Source: Gemmatales bacterium (GTDB lineage Bacteria; Planctomycetota; Planctomycetia; Gemmatales; HRBIN36). From it: DNA of 64,000 nt. The stretch spans positions 1 to 64,000 of the forward strand of contig JANXCQ010000021.1 in NCBI GenBank assembly GCA_025060195.1. Direction: 5' to 3'. The notes under the pieces are model-generated. The model searched no databases. It was not told where the DNA came from and was given only the letters and a program-made list of their open reading frames with translations. Below, piece by piece: positions 19,031-29,246 of this stretch. The translations under genes were made by a program, and so were the position numbers. How positions within the stretch are numbered: the stretch's first letter is position 1; every line of letters starts with the position of its first letter.

Positions 19031-19140
19031 GGCGAAATCCCCTCCTCGATGAATTTTCAGCTTACCACCGTTAAATGCTACGGCTGCGGCATCGCGGAAA
19101 CAATGGGAGTTAACGCGTAACAAGCCAAGTTCGGACCATT

Positions 19141-20322
19141 TTATCGTCGTAGAGCCAGCCAACCTACGGCGAAGAGAACCAGACAACCTAGCAACAAAAT
19201 GGGTATCAAATACAGGGCTTGCGGAACCAGTGGAGAGATCATGGCCAGTACGAGGATGAGCCAGATTATGCCGCAGCCTAAACTGGCTGCTTGGCTCTTG
19301 AACACGGCAGATTCGGTGTATTCCTGGCGCAACAAAGAAACGGCTTTGCGGCTGCGGAGGCTTTCCTCGATGGCCTGGACGATTTCTGCAGCGGCAACGG
19401 CATCGACCCATTGGGCGGGTGTGTATGTGCAATTGTTAGCGTCAAGCAACCAAGCTGCATAGTTTTTCCAGACGGATTCGCCGCTGCTTTCGACAATTTG
19501 CCGTTGCCCTTCGCGTTCATATTGGCAGACATGGCGCCCTGGTTCCACGGTGGCACCGAGCCAGGTGATGATGCCCTGGGCCGTTTGCAAGCGAAAACCT
19601 TCGGTCAAGCCTGGGGCCTGGCGCCAAATGAAATGACCGCCGCTTTCCCAGCGGCCAGTAACTGTCAAAGGGGCGTGAAGCACACTCAGGGAAGTGGCTT
19701 CGCCGACGGCATAGATTTCGGCGATCTCACCTCCTAAGCAGCGGAGCCAATCGGCCCAGAACCATAAGGGATGACACCGATCAGTTTCCAGCGTTGGGCG
19801 TTTTCGAGCTGGGGCGATTTCCAGCGACTTGAGTTCGTTGATGGGTATGTTGACTTCTAAGTGCCAGGATGGACTCTGCCCGATTCCTTGAAGCCAGGTT
19901 CGTATTCGAGCTAAACCGTCGAAGAAGCGGTGGGGGATGATAGGCCAGACAGGAAAGCGGCGTTCCTCGAGAGCCAATTGCACGACGTAGTAACGCTCCA
20001 GGGCCTGGTCGGCGGGATGTATTACGAACACCGAGCGGTCTAACTGAATCGCTTGCGCGAGCAGTTCGCCGCGAAATGGCCAAGTGTCAGCGAGTACCAG
20101 AACATCTACTTCGGGATGGCTAAGCCCCTGAGCAGCGTCGCGGCTTACGGAGACTGTCGGCGACCAGCGCATGGCCCAGGCTAATAACGGTTCAGGGCCG
20201 GCACAGGCTATTAGCCGGCACCCTTGCTGTTGCAGTGCTTCGACTAAAGCACGCGCCCAGGGATGGTCACCGATGAGTCCGACGCGATAGGTAAATGTCT
20301 TTGCGGATGTTGGTGAGGACAT
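19141..20322 (-). CDS. Gfo/Idh/MocA-type oxidoreductase-like protein with C-terminal membrane segments
   Basis: An N-terminal Rossmann-like half (YRVGLIGDHPWARALVEALQQ, then DVLVLADTWPFRGELLAQAI) and a middle domain like the Gfo/Idh C-terminal half (LWFWADWLRCLGGEIAEIY) point to the glucose-fructose oxidoreductase superfamily. The glycine-rich loop is imperfect (GLIGDHPWA), so NAD(P) binding is doubtful. The last 45 residues form two transmembrane helices (CGIIWLILVLAMISPLVPQ, LYLIPILLLGCLVLFAVGW), unusual for this family. Start is placed at the ATG after GGAG (393 aa); the track extends four codons to a TTG. It diverges from glgC with a gap of about 66 bp. Substrate unknown. Confidence 0.7.
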   Translation of the reverse strand: MSSPTSAKTFTYRVGLIGDHPWARALVEALQQQGCRLIACAGPEPLLAWAMRWSPTVSVSRDAAQGLSHPEVDVLVLADTWPFRGELLAQAIQLDRSVFVIHPADQALERYYVVQLALEERRFPVWPIIPHRFFDGLARIRTWLQGIGQSPSWHLEVNIPINELKSLEIAPARKRPTLETDRCHPLWFWADWLRCLGGEIAEIYAVGEATSLSVLHAPLTVTGRWESGGHFIWRQAPGLTEGFRLQTAQGIITWLGATVEPGRHVCQYEREGQRQIVESSGESVWKNYAAWLLDANNCTYTPAQWVDAVAAAEIVQAIEESLRSRKAVSLLRQEYTESAVFKSQAASLGCGIIWLILVLAMISPLVPQALYLIPILLLGCLVLFAVGWLALRR

Positions 20323-20388
20323 GGCTCCGTACAATGTTCTATAAAACTAGTCGCTTCGAACAGTCTGCATCTCTAAATTTGCAACCAG

Positions 20389-21687
20389 GTGCCAGTGCCT
20401 ATGCGCGACGTAGTATGCATGATTTTGGGTGGTGGGCGGGGCACGCGTCTATATCCGCTAACCAAGCACCGCAGCAAGCCGGCCGTACCTTTGGCGGGGA
20501 AATATCGGCTGATTGACATTCCCATCAGTAACTGCATCAATAGCGGGTTGAACCAGATTTACGTTCTCACCCAATTTCTCAGCGTGAGTTTGCATCGTCA
20601 TATTTCGAACACGTACAAAATGGATCAATTTCACGGCGGCTTTGTGGAAATCTTGGCGGCTCAGCAAACCATGGAGTCTGCAGATTGGTATCAGGGGACT
20701 GCCGATGCTGTGCGGCAGAATTTGCGTTATTTGCAGGATGAGCATATCCAAGACGTGTTGATTTTAGCAGGCGACCAGCTGTATCGGATGGACTTTCGCC
20801 GCATGCTCGAGGTGCATCGTCGGTCCCAGGCCGATATTACCATTTCGGTTTTGCCAGTGCACGAGGAGCAAACTAGCGGCTTGGGCATCGTGCGCCTTGA
20901 TGCCGAGGGGCACGTCGTGGACTTCGTTGAAAAGCCCACCAAGCGGGAGCACCTGGATCGGCTTCGGACTGAACCAGCCTGGATGGAGCGGTTTGGCATC
21001 AAAGCTCAGGGTCGTTCGTACCTCGCCAGCATGGGTATTTATTTGTTCCGCAAGTCGGTGCTATTTGAGGTCCTGAGCGTACGGCCCCCCTACACAGACT
21101 TTGGCAAAGACGTTTTCCCCAATAGCTATCGCAAATATCGGGTAATGGCATATCTGTTCGATGGTTACTGGGAGGATTTAGGGACGATTAAGGCGTATCA
21201 TCAGGCGACGTTGGCTTTATGTGGGCCGAATCCGCCCTTCGAGTTCCACAGCCCCGAGGGGGTCATTTATACCCGCATGCGTTTTTTGCCAGCGTCGCGA
21301 GTCTTAGGCGCCAGCGTGGAGCACTGTCTCATCAGCGATGGTTGTCTGGTGCAAGAAGGGGCTAAGCTGGTTCGTTGCGTGATCGGGGTGCGCACGCAAC
21401 TGGGACGGGACGTTTTTTTACGAGATACGATTGTCATCGGCGCAGATCGTTATGAGACCGAGGAGGAAAAACGCCGTAACCAGGAGCTGGGCATTCCGAA
21501 TATTGGCATCGGCGAGGGGTCGGTGATCGAAAGGGCGATCATTGACAAAGATTGCCGCATCGGTCGCCACGTGCGGATCGTCAACGAGCGAGGTTTACAA
21601 GAATATGAAGCCCCGCAGTACGTGATCCGCGATGGGATCGTGGTCATTCCCAAATCAGTGGTTATTCCAGATGGCACCGTCATTTAG
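20389..21687 (+). CDS. glgC: Glucose-1-phosphate adenylyltransferase
   Basis: The enzyme makes ADP-glucose for glycogen synthesis. The 432 aa protein has the nucleotide-binding N-terminus [20 protein letters not shown], the substrate loop [17 protein letters not shown], the catalytic-centre stretch [13 protein letters not shown], the glucose-1-phosphate motif [14 protein letters not shown], and the C-terminal left-handed beta-helix with hexapeptide repeats. Length matches family. A GTG start is used in the track; an ATG four codons later ([11 protein letters not shown]) is an equally good start, and neither has a strong ribosome binding site. No glgA/glgB in the neighbourhood. Divergent from the Gfo/Idh-like gene. 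Confidence 0.95.
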   Translation: MPVPMRDVVCMILGGGRGTRLYPLTKHRSKPAVPLAGKYRLIDIPISNCINSGLNQIYVLTQFLSVSLHRHISNTYKMDQFHGGFVEILAAQQTMESADWYQGTADAVRQNLRYLQDEHIQDVLILAGDQLYRMDFRRMLEVHRRSQADITISVLPVHEEQTSGLGIVRLDAEGHVVDFVEKPTKREHLDRLRTEPAWMERFGIKAQGRSYLASMGIYLFRKSVLFEVLSVRPPYTDFGKDVFPNSYRKYRVMAYLFDGYWEDLGTIKAYHQATLALCGPNPPFEFHSPEGVIYTRMRFLPASRVLGASVEHCLISDGCLVQEGAKLVRCVIGVRTQLGRDVFLRDTIVIGADRYETEEEKRRNQELGIPNIGIGEGSVIERAIIDKDCRIGRHVRIVNERGLQEYEAPQYVIRDGIVVIPKSVVIPDGTVI

Positions 21688-21764
21688 TTGCGACGCTCAC
21701 GGTGAACAATTGGCAACACGATTGCAAGTTGACCACGACGACGTGGCCAGTGGCAGTTTCCAAG

Positions 21765-24700
21765 CTATTTGGGTGGATCACCTTCAAGAAAAGCGAGTAA
21801 TTCGGCGATCTCCTCGACTGTGAAGTTGTCCAACAGCTTATCGGGCATCGGTGAGATCGTAGAAGCGACCATTTGTTCAACTTCATCTTTGCGAAGCGTA
21901 ATTCGCGTACCATCCTGTTGTAGCACGGTGATCGTATCACCTTGAACGGCCGCTAAGCCTGTGAACGTCTGACCGCTCGTGGTCAAGATGACACTGCCGC
22001 GATATTGGTCGCTTATCACCTTGGAGGGGTAGAGAATTGCTTCGAGGATGTCGCGGCGAGTGAATCGGCCCTTGAGCGTAGTCAAGTCGGGACCGATACC
22101 TTCCCCGAGCGTGCCGAAACGATGACATTTAGCGCAATTGGCTTTTTCAAACAAGATTCGGCCACGGCGTACGTCCAGTCGATCTCTCGGCACCTTATCG
22201 AGCAGGCTCAACAGCTCTTCGAGTTTCCACTTGCTTTCGCTGGGCGGGGCGGTGACATTAGGCAAAGGCGGCTCCTTTGGAAACGTTTGCGCGAACCATC
22301 GGGCCCAGGCCTCTAATTCTGTCTTCCAGTCGCCGTCGTCGATAGTGAACTGACGGCCTGTCCATCGTCGTAGCACCAACACCGCCTGCCAACGGTCTTT
22401 TGGCTCTAAGCGTCCGGCGGCCAGTAGCACCGCACGGAATGGAGCAGCATGTTCGGCACGCGGCTCGGGCGGAATCGCAGGCTTATAATCGGCTTTTTGC
22501 AGAGCTAGCAAAATTTCCCGTGCCACTCCGGGAACGGGCGCATCGAGACCCCGCAATAAATAGGGAATATTCTCCGCATGCGGCGCACGGGCTAACGTAC
22601 GCGCCACAGTGTAGCGCTGCTCTGCATCCAATTCGGCAATCTGGCGTAATGCCGCTTGCGCATCGGGAGTTAGCCGACGGCTTATTGCCCCAACGATGGT
22701 CGCTTTTAGTTCACTCGACTTAGGCAACTTGCTGAAGGTATGCAAACGCCGATAGAGTTCCGCCAACTCCGATGGCGCCGGCAACTCGCTCTCAGGTAAG
22801 TGCCGTAACACCACTTCTGCGGGTAACCACAGCTCATCGCCCCGTAGCACGATCTGACGTTGTTCCTCAAATGAGAAGGCAGGAAGCAAATCGCGGAAGA
22901 TGTTCGCCAGGTACGGCGTGAAACTATGCCCGCCTGTCCAGCTATAAGTATTCTGGTACCAACGGAGAATCTGTTCCTTCTGTTCTGCCGTCCAGCCGCG
23001 GTGCACCAATCGAAGGCAATAATAGTAGTGGATTTGTTGTGGCCGATCCGTGCTCGCCTTGGTCATTTCAGCCAGTAACTTCGCCTGCACCGATTCTGTC
23101 AGCAGATTTTCGCGGGCAGCCCAGACGAGGACAATCGCTAATTCTCGATTGACCAGGGCATCGGTATGTGGGAAACGATGCCAAGCTATTCGGCCGATCT
23201 GCTTGGCCGACTCAGGGCGTAGGCTACTATAAAGCGCCACCAATTGCGTGGCACGTAGCAAGTCGAGCACCCGTTGACGGTCCTGCCAGGACGATTCTTC
23301 TTCTAAGCGCTCAGCCAACCAAGGAAAAATTTGCTCCGCACGTTCCGAGACTTGGCCAATTTTCACTAGGGCGGCGATACCTTCTAACACCGCTTGAGGC
23401 GACTGCTTGAGTAAATCTGGCCACCAAGTCTCGACGGGTAACCGCTGTAACAGCAGACGAGCCGCCGTGCGCACGAAACGATCTGATTCGCTCAGCACCG
23501 GCCAGAGGTCGCGCGCCTCTGGGAGCCAGCCCGCTCGGAGGCAAGTCTCGCACGCCAAACGTCGCACCCGAGGGTCGCGGTCGCGCAGGGCTAATCGTAG
23601 CAACGACTCCAATTCCGTATTCCCAGACAAACTCAGACCAGTGTCGTCTGCCCAAGCTCCTAGAAGCTGCAATGCCAGACCGCGAATCTCAGCTTGCTCA
23701 TCGTGGAATAATTGCCGTAAAGTTTCCGTGTGGGGACGCCAACCATGTTGCCATAACACCCAAGCAATTTTCACCCGCTTCCCTGCCGCCTGGTTACGAT
23801 CGGTCAATAGGCCCAGCCAGTGCTGCCGCAGCGACTTGCCCCCTACAGGCTCGGCCAATGCTCGCGCGATTCGCTCCCGCCCAAACGCCGAGTAAGGTTG
23901 CAGCTCCAATAAGCTGTCCGCCAACGCGCGAATGTCAGTTGATTTCGGGCTGCCAGGCGGCTGAGCACCCTCCGCAACGATGCGAAACACACCTCCCTGC
24001 GTCCCACGCCCACCGAGACTGAAGTAAAGCGCTCCGTCGGGACCGACCGCAATGTCCGTGACATTCATTGGAGCTCCCGTGCAGAATCGATCGGCTACGC
24101 CGCGATAACTTGCCCCCTGTTTTTCCAAGTGCACCGCGTAAATGATCCCCAACGACCAATCGGAAACGTATAACGTGCGATATTTCGGCGGGAAAGCTGC
24201 GTGATCGTGCCACTCCACGCCCACGGGCGAACCGCGACCCACATCAATGACCCCAGGCAATGTGTCATAATAATACGCGGGCAATTTCGATGAGCCCGTT
24301 CGCCAGCCGAACTCTGAACCCGCCGTCACGTGACAAATCCGCACCGGCCGATACCAGGGCAACCCTTCGTCCCATTCCATGTCGCTGTCGAATGTAAATA
24401 TTTCCCCGTCGGGAGAAAAAGCCATGTCATATTGATTGCGAAAACCTGCCGACAACAAGGCCATACGCTTCCCTGTTCGATCTAATCGCCAGATAGTACC
24501 GCCTGGGGCGCGAATATTAGCCGCATGTCCCCGCGCATCATTCTGACGAGGAAGCAGTACGTCCTCCGTATGGCCCCGCTCAAACTGCTGCGGGGTCTGC
24601 CGACCGGTGGACCAACGCAACAGCGGAGAATTGGCCGCGATTTTCTCTGGATTCGGCCAGCGCTTGGCCACGTCGGGGCCAATCTGACACCATGCATGAT

Positions 24701-25874
24701 TCCCAACCACGAGGTAAAGAAAATTATCAGGACCTTGTACAATGGCATGCGGGCCATGCTCAGCCATACCCCCCTCAAACCGATGCACTAATTCAACTTG
24801 GTCCACGCGGTCATGCCCCTTGACATCGCGGCAGCGATACAGCCCCGTGCCTTGCGGTCCATCCCCCACTAACCATAATGCGCCCTCCGCCCAGCACATG
24901 CCCTGACAATTCCGCACCTGATCGCAGTAAACGCGAATCCGCGTCACAGGCCGCGCCGAAACATTAGTAGGCCCCGACACTGGAGTCGGCCGGGGTGGAC
25001 CGTTCTCTTCCGTGGTACACAAGAGGATTGGCCCGCGCTCTTGGGCCACCAGCAAGCGACCGCGATTATCGAAGCACAAGTTGACCAGAGAAAAAGGTAG
25101 TTTTTCGTCCAGCCCTTCCGTGTGAATTCCGGGTACGCTGAGCTGCCCAGGCACCACCTCCTCAACACGGAAGCCATCCGCCACCTGAAACCGCTCACTG
25201 GCTCCCCAACTCACCTGCCGCCACGGCTCGGTCGTTCCATACGGACCTAAGACGCGCACGGCTTGCCACTTGGAATCGTCGTAATCAACACGCTGCCAAC
25301 CCTCACTCACTTGCTGGGCAGACTTCCATGCGGAGTCGCTATAAAGCACCAAGCGCGTCTGACCGTTTGGCGTATAAGTGAGCCGAACCAGAAGTCCCGC
25401 GGGCCCCCCGTCATTGCGCGCCTCGACAGCGATGACATTGCGACCATGAACCAAGTAGGGTTTCACATCGAAATGGTACACCTGAGTCCAATTTTCCCCC
25501 TGCCCCACGCGACGACCGTTAATCCACACGATGAAGCGATTATCAGCCGTGATGTCTAACGTGGCCTCATCCACCACGATGTCGAATGGCCGATTGATCT
25601 CCCAAACTCGGCGGAAATAACGGGTCTCCGCAGGGGCCTCGCGTGTCGGCTCCCCTTCATCATGCCATATCCAATACGCGCCTCCCGGGGTCGCTGGTCG
25701 CGGCTTTGGCTTTCCTCCCTGGGCCAGCAAACTAGCGACTATCGCCGAGCACACCACCGCACCGAGCACTCTCCTGACACCGGCCCTGGGTAAGTTGCCG
25801 AGCCATCCCACCACGTCGTCAAGACTGCCCGTCCTGCGGAATTCGCCGCGGCTGTGCAATGCTAGCCCCATCAT
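21765..25874 (-). CDS. PVC-type membrane-bound dehydrogenase with HEAT-like repeats and C-terminal haem c
   Basis: A 1369 aa exported protein from the ATG after CGGAG (two codons inside the track start). Order: N-terminal signal/anchor (LGAVVCSAIVASLLAQ), a beta-sandwich sugar-binding-like domain (about residues 70-200), a six-bladed propeller typical of PVC-type dehydrogenases (segments VAQERGPILL, MCWAEGALWLV, HGPHAIVQGPDNFLYLVVGN, FRNQYDMAFSPDGE), a long alpha-helical HEAT-like stretch (about 650-1150), and a haem c domain with ANCAKCHRFGTLGEGIGPDLT. This architecture is characteristic of planctomycetes/Verrucomicrobia; substrate is usually unknown, with a quinoprotein-like or sugar-oxidising role suspected. 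Periplasmic. It is convergent with glgC. Confidence 0.9.
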   Translation of the reverse strand: MMGLALHSRGEFRRTGSLDDVVGWLGNLPRAGVRRVLGAVVCSAIVASLLAQGGKPKPRPATPGGAYWIWHDEGEPTREAPAETRYFRRVWEINRPFDIVVDEATLDITADNRFIVWINGRRVGQGENWTQVYHFDVKPYLVHGRNVIAVEARNDGGPAGLLVRLTYTPNGQTRLVLYSDSAWKSAQQVSEGWQRVDYDDSKWQAVRVLGPYGTTEPWRQVSWGASERFQVADGFRVEEVVPGQLSVPGIHTEGLDEKLPFSLVNLCFDNRGRLLVAQERGPILLCTTEENGPPRPTPVSGPTNVSARPVTRIRVYCDQVRNCQGMCWAEGALWLVGDGPQGTGLYRCRDVKGHDRVDQVELVHRFEGGMAEHGPHAIVQGPDNFLYLVVGNHAWCQIGPDVAKRWPNPEKIAANSPLLRWSTGRQTPQQFERGHTEDVLLPRQNDARGHAANIRAPGGTIWRLDRTGKRMALLSAGFRNQYDMAFSPDGEIFTFDSDMEWDEGLPWYRPVRICHVTAGSEFGWRTGSSKLPAYYYDTLPGVIDVGRGSPVGVEWHDHAAFPPKYRTLYVSDWSLGIIYAVHLEKQGASYRGVADRFCTGAPMNVTDIAVGPDGALYFSLGGRGTQGGVFRIVAEGAQPPGSPKSTDIRALADSLLELQPYSAFGRERIARALAEPVGGKSLRQHWLGLLTDRNQAAGKRVKIAWVLWQHGWRPHTETLRQLFHDEQAEIRGLALQLLGAWADDTGLSLSGNTELESLLRLALRDRDPRVRRLACETCLRAGWLPEARDLWPVLSESDRFVRTAARLLLQRLPVETWWPDLLKQSPQAVLEGIAALVKIGQVSERAEQIFPWLAERLEEESSWQDRQRVLDLLRATQLVALYSSLRPESAKQIGRIAWHRFPHTDALVNRELAIVLVWAARENLLTESVQAKLLAEMTKASTDRPQQIHYYYCLRLVHRGWTAEQKEQILRWYQNTYSWTGGHSFTPYLANIFRDLLPAFSFEEQRQIVLRGDELWLPAEVVLRHLPESELPAPSELAELYRRLHTFSKLPKSSELKATIVGAISRRLTPDAQAALRQIAELDAEQRYTVARTLARAPHAENIPYLLRGLDAPVPGVAREILLALQKADYKPAIPPEPRAEHAAPFRAVLLAAGRLEPKDRWQAVLVLRRWTGRQFTIDDGDWKTELEAWARWFAQTFPKEPPLPNVTAPPSESKWKLEELLSLLDKVPRDRLDVRRGRILFEKANCAKCHRFGTLGEGIGPDLTTLKGRFTRRDILEAILYPSKVISDQYRGSVILTTSGQTFTGLAAVQGDTITVLQQDGTRITLRKDEVEQMVASTISPMPDKLLDNFTVEEIAELLAFLEGDPPK

Positions 25875-27549
25875 TGCCACTCCGATGTCTCGCGAGCCTT
25901 GACCATAATGTTACGCAAACGACTTTCATTCTAGCGTTTCCGCCGCCTGTTGACCTGATGCTGCACTGGTATGCCCCATTACTTGAACAAGGCTGCATCT
26001 CCTGATTTCAGCGTGTTACCACGAAGTTCGGAAAGCAGGCCATAGGCCTCGAGCTTTCATGCAGGCTCGAAGCGCACCAGCCGACCCAGCTGCGCATTGT
26101 CCATCTCGTTAGGGCGCGGCCCCACTCCCCAACTTCTTACCTTCCATGCCAGACACCCCTGCGGCCTGGCCATCAGCGGATTTTTGCTCCGTAGCTATTC
26201 CACCCGCACTGCCAAAATTCCTTAGCATTGCGGGGCAAATCTGCGCTCTTAGAGCCAAATGCGTTAGGCATGGTATCGGAGGTGTCAATACTTGTTGCCG
26301 CGTCCTTTGGGAGCCGCTTTACCCAGTGCAATGGCGCGTCAATCATTTTTGGACCTAATTACTGATGGGTCTTCAAGCCGGGAGAAAGGAAGCGCTTCGC
26401 CCCGGCGTAGTGGCACACAATATCAACGGCCCAAGCTGCCCATCCTTGGACGCATCGTTAACGCAACTAGTTCCTTAGACCAGCGCTACGGTCGTTATGG
26501 CCACCTCAAGCCGCCACGTAATTCTGTGCTAACATAGTTTATGCTACTCATGGGCGAGGTCGTGAATCCGCGGCCAGGTAATGCATGTCATTTTTTCACG
26601 TGAAATGTCCGCCGACGATCCGGGGGTAGGCTGTTCACAGGCCGATGGGCATAGGGGGCTACCATCGCATACTTCACCAAGTACCCCTGGGACTCAGTTT
26701 ACTAACGGATTCAAAAGGGTAGTGCGCCGATGCTTAAGCAGCGCTTCAGATGCGCTCAACACAAACAGAGCCATTAAGAGACCTACTCCCTGGCTGGTAG
26801 CTCTGGTCGCGACGTAAGCGCCGGCAACAGATAACCCACCACTTTCCAACAGAAATGGTACCTATGTCTCATGAACCCGATGGCCACTGTGCCTGTCTTT
26901 GCTACGACGCGAAATAAGAATCAGCTGACTCCGTTATGCAATGAATCGCAAAAGTCGCAAATTAGCTAAGTGAGGGAGCAGATACGATTAACGCTAGCAA
27001 TCTAGTAACGTTCCATCTCAGGTCGCCAAGGTAGCAGAGGCGACGGTGCTGTCACGTCCCCGCCAAATCGTGCTTTTGCGTTGGGTTGAACTCCTCAGAT
27101 TCGTCAATTTGCCCGCGCGTTTGCCCTAGGGGGTGGCAAGAATCGGTATGTCCCTTAGCAATAACGGTTTGAAAAAAGCTTACCGCCCTCATTCGGAAGC
27201 CTTGCCACGGCCAGATGGCACACCTAAAAACGCGCTGCCGCGCTTGATTTCCTCAGGGGTACTGTTATCCGCATCATCGGTAAGAAAGCAGCCGTGGGCG
27301 ATTGGGCCGTGTTGCGCGACATAAGGTTAGCTCGGAATTGTTACGTGTTATTGGCTCCGTGGGAAATTTCCGCCCCTGGTGCTGGAATCTCGGGCCGTTG
27401 TGCGCTAAGGAAAACGTGCCATACCTTCCAGGCGACGGGCCGATAGTTTAAGAGTTGGGTCAAAGCAATCGCCCCGTGTTACAACGAGGATCGCTGCGGC
27501 CTAAAACGCCAGGGTAAAGCTAACAGTCAATAAGTACCGCGGAACGATG
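25875..27549. other. Long region without a convincing gene (1.67 kb)
   Basis: No ORF of 60 aa or more exists on the minus strand and the four on the plus strand (26146, 26292, 26581, 27133) have no ribosome binding site, no domain and overlapping frames. I searched by eye for tRNA T-loops, tmRNA, RNase P and SRP RNA signatures and found none. One clear hairpin is seen at 26377-26406 (GCCGGG...CCCGGC). It could hold an unrecognised structured RNA, a degraded gene or simply spacer. It lies between the PVC-type dehydrogenase start and the 3' end of rplC. Confidence 0.7.
26377..26406. repeat. Hairpin within the gene-free region
   Basis: GCCGGG pairs with CCCGGC around an 18 nt loop that itself contains AAGCGCTT. 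This is the strongest local inverted repeat I noticed in the 1.67 kb region; it has no T-run. Confidence 0.3.
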
Positions 27550-28329
27550 TCAATCGACCTCGTATTTGTGGGCTACGTGCTTTCGTTTATTGGTCGGTCG
27601 AACGATGATGTAGCCGTTGTTAGGACCTGGTACTGCACCTTTGACTACTAAGAGATTGTGTTCTGGATCCACACGAACCACCGCCAGGTTACGAATGGTA
27701 ACGCGTTCGTTCCCGTAACGGCCCGCCATGCGTTTGCCTTTTTTCATGCGGCCACTGTTACCGCGGTCGGTGGCATGACCGCTGAGGCTCCCTGGCGCTC
27801 GGTGGTGCCGCTTGACGCCGTGCGACGCGCCGAGTCCCGAGAAGTTCCAACGTTTCATAACACCTGTAAATCCGCGTCCTTTTGTCCAGCCCACGACATC
27901 CACCGCTGGCACTCCTTCAAACAGACTCACAGTCAGATTGTCTCCGACCTTGAGTTCAAGCTTGTTCGCTAAGCGAACCACTGAGTGGCCATTTTGCTTC
28001 ACGACGCTGCCTGGTTCCAAGCGAAACTCCTTGATGAACCGCTTAGGTTCGCAGTTGGCCTTAGGAGGCGGCGTAATACCTGCAGCGAGCAGAGCGCGTC
28101 GGCGCTTCGACTCGAGCACCGCCACATGGCCACGCTCGGCCCGAGTGGCGCGTTTGCGTGGCTTGTCATCAAAGCCTAATTGCACTGCCTCATAGCCGTC
28201 GCGGTCAGGCTCACGAACCTGCAAAACGGTGCACGGGCCCACCTCGAGCACGGTCACGGGGATGGCCACGCCCGTGGCATCGTAAACCTGCGTCATGCCG
28301 ATTTTTCGCCCTAAAAGTCCGATGGCCAT
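27550..28329 (-). CDS. rplC: 50S ribosomal protein uL3
   Basis: uL3 starts assembly of the large subunit and touches the peptidyltransferase centre. The 259 aa protein has the N-terminal GLLGRKIGMTQVY, the central GRGFTGVMKRWNFSGLGASHGVKRHHRAPGS stretch cut at the Gly/His-rich loop, and the GRMKKGKRMAGRYG extension that inserts into the ribosome. It is longer than E. coli L3 (209 aa) because of an insertion around residues 60-110. It is unusually placed: neither rpsJ upstream nor rplD downstream is present, and the gene-free region follows. Ribosome binding site GGAG before the ATG. Confidence 0.96.
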   Translation of the reverse strand: MAIGLLGRKIGMTQVYDATGVAIPVTVLEVGPCTVLQVREPDRDGYEAVQLGFDDKPRKRATRAERGHVAVLESKRRRALLAAGITPPPKANCEPKRFIKEFRLEPGSVVKQNGHSVVRLANKLELKVGDNLTVSLFEGVPAVDVVGWTKGRGFTGVMKRWNFSGLGASHGVKRHHRAPGSLSGHATDRGNSGRMKKGKRMAGRYGNERVTIRNLAVVRVDPEHNLLVVKGAVPGPNNGYIIVRPTNKRKHVAHKYEVD

Positions 28330-28437
28330 AGCTAAGGCTCCACGCGTTCATCAGTGTTGTTATGCGCAGGTTGGTTTCGACTTCGGGTATGCCTTTGATC
28401 GCTTCTTTCAACTTACTCGAAGCCGGAACACATGATT

Positions 28438-29220
28438 CTACGATGCTTGAGATGGATCGGAAAGAGCAAACTGAGCTGCCGATAGCGGGCGTTGTAACAG
28501 TGCTACTACGACCGCCACAATGCGTTGAATAATCGCCTCCAGCATCTTGCGTCCCTTGTCGGCGTTAGCTCGGCGGGGATAACCGAACGAACCGCGTCGA
28601 GTTCGTTGCTGAAAGTCCTCGATGATGACCACGCCGCGCAATTCGGGCGCTTCGACCCGACAATCGTCCTCAGCTTCTTCGAGACGCACCAGTTCTGGGC
28701 GAAGGGCGAGCATCATCGAGGTCTCCATCTCGCAAGCATGGCCCATGCGCTGACGGGGACCTTCGACCAAACTGGCCAGTTCGGCGTCAGCCGTTTCCCA
28801 GTAAGACGCAGCAGCCAATAGGCGGTCGGGAAACTCTGGCTGAAGACGGCGTAAGGCCACTTGCATGGTATCGATATTTCCGCCGTGGCCGTTGAGTATG
28901 AACACACGCCGAAATCCTTCGCGGAGAACGGGACGCAGTAGGTGGGCCAATAAGGCCGCGTGGTCGAGTGCGTCGAGCGAGAGCGTAGCGCCGAAGGGGA
29001 GGTGATGGTGACTTGCCCCGAGCCATAAAGTCGGCAGTAACAGCACACGGTCTGGTAGGCGGGCTTCTACACCTTCTGCGACGGCGGTACACAGGATGGT
29101 GTCCGTCAACGTGGGCAAATGCGGACCGTGTTGCTCACATGCTGCGATCGGTGCCACGACCACGACCTGGTCGCGAGGAACCGCACGTAATTGCGGCCAA
29201 GTCATTTCGCCCCAGCGCAT
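28438..29220 (-). CDS. Creatininase-family metalloamidohydrolase
   Basis: Proteins of this fold hydrolyse cyclic or linear amides with a dinuclear metal centre (creatininase, FAPy deformylase ArfB, MftE). The 260 aa sequence has the metal-binding ACEQHGPHLPTLTDT near residue 27, GASHHHLPFGATLSLD near 68, LNGHGGNID near 109 and GHACEMETSMMLAL around residue 158, matching the E/H/D/E ligand set. It lies between rplC and an M20 peptidase on the same strand; the gap to the M20 gene is 26 bp, so cotranscription is likely. The specific substrate cannot be assigned; no mycofactocin genes are nearby. Confidence 0.88.
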   Translation of the reverse strand: MRWGEMTWPQLRAVPRDQVVVVAPIAACEQHGPHLPTLTDTILCTAVAEGVEARLPDRVLLLPTLWLGASHHHLPFGATLSLDALDHAALLAHLLRPVLREGFRRVFILNGHGGNIDTMQVALRRLQPEFPDRLLAAASYWETADAELASLVEGPRQRMGHACEMETSMMLALRPELVRLEEAEDDCRVEAPELRGVVIIEDFQQRTRRGSFGYPRRANADKGRKMLEAIIQRIVAVVVALLQRPLSAAQFALSDPSQAS

Positions 29221-29246
29221 GCGAAAGTTCTCCCGATGTGGCGCGG

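Noticed and set aside
26146-27324. Four plus-strand ORFs of 60-81 aa in the gene-free region
   Set aside because: No ribosome binding site, mutual overlap and random composition.
25875-27549. RNase P, tmRNA or SRP RNA in the gene-free region
   Set aside because: None of the hallmark conserved segments was found on either strand.
28211-28411. ORF beginning KEAIKGIPEVETNLRITTL upstream of rplC
   Set aside because: It runs out of frame into rplC and no S10 or other ribosomal match could be supported; no ribosome binding site.
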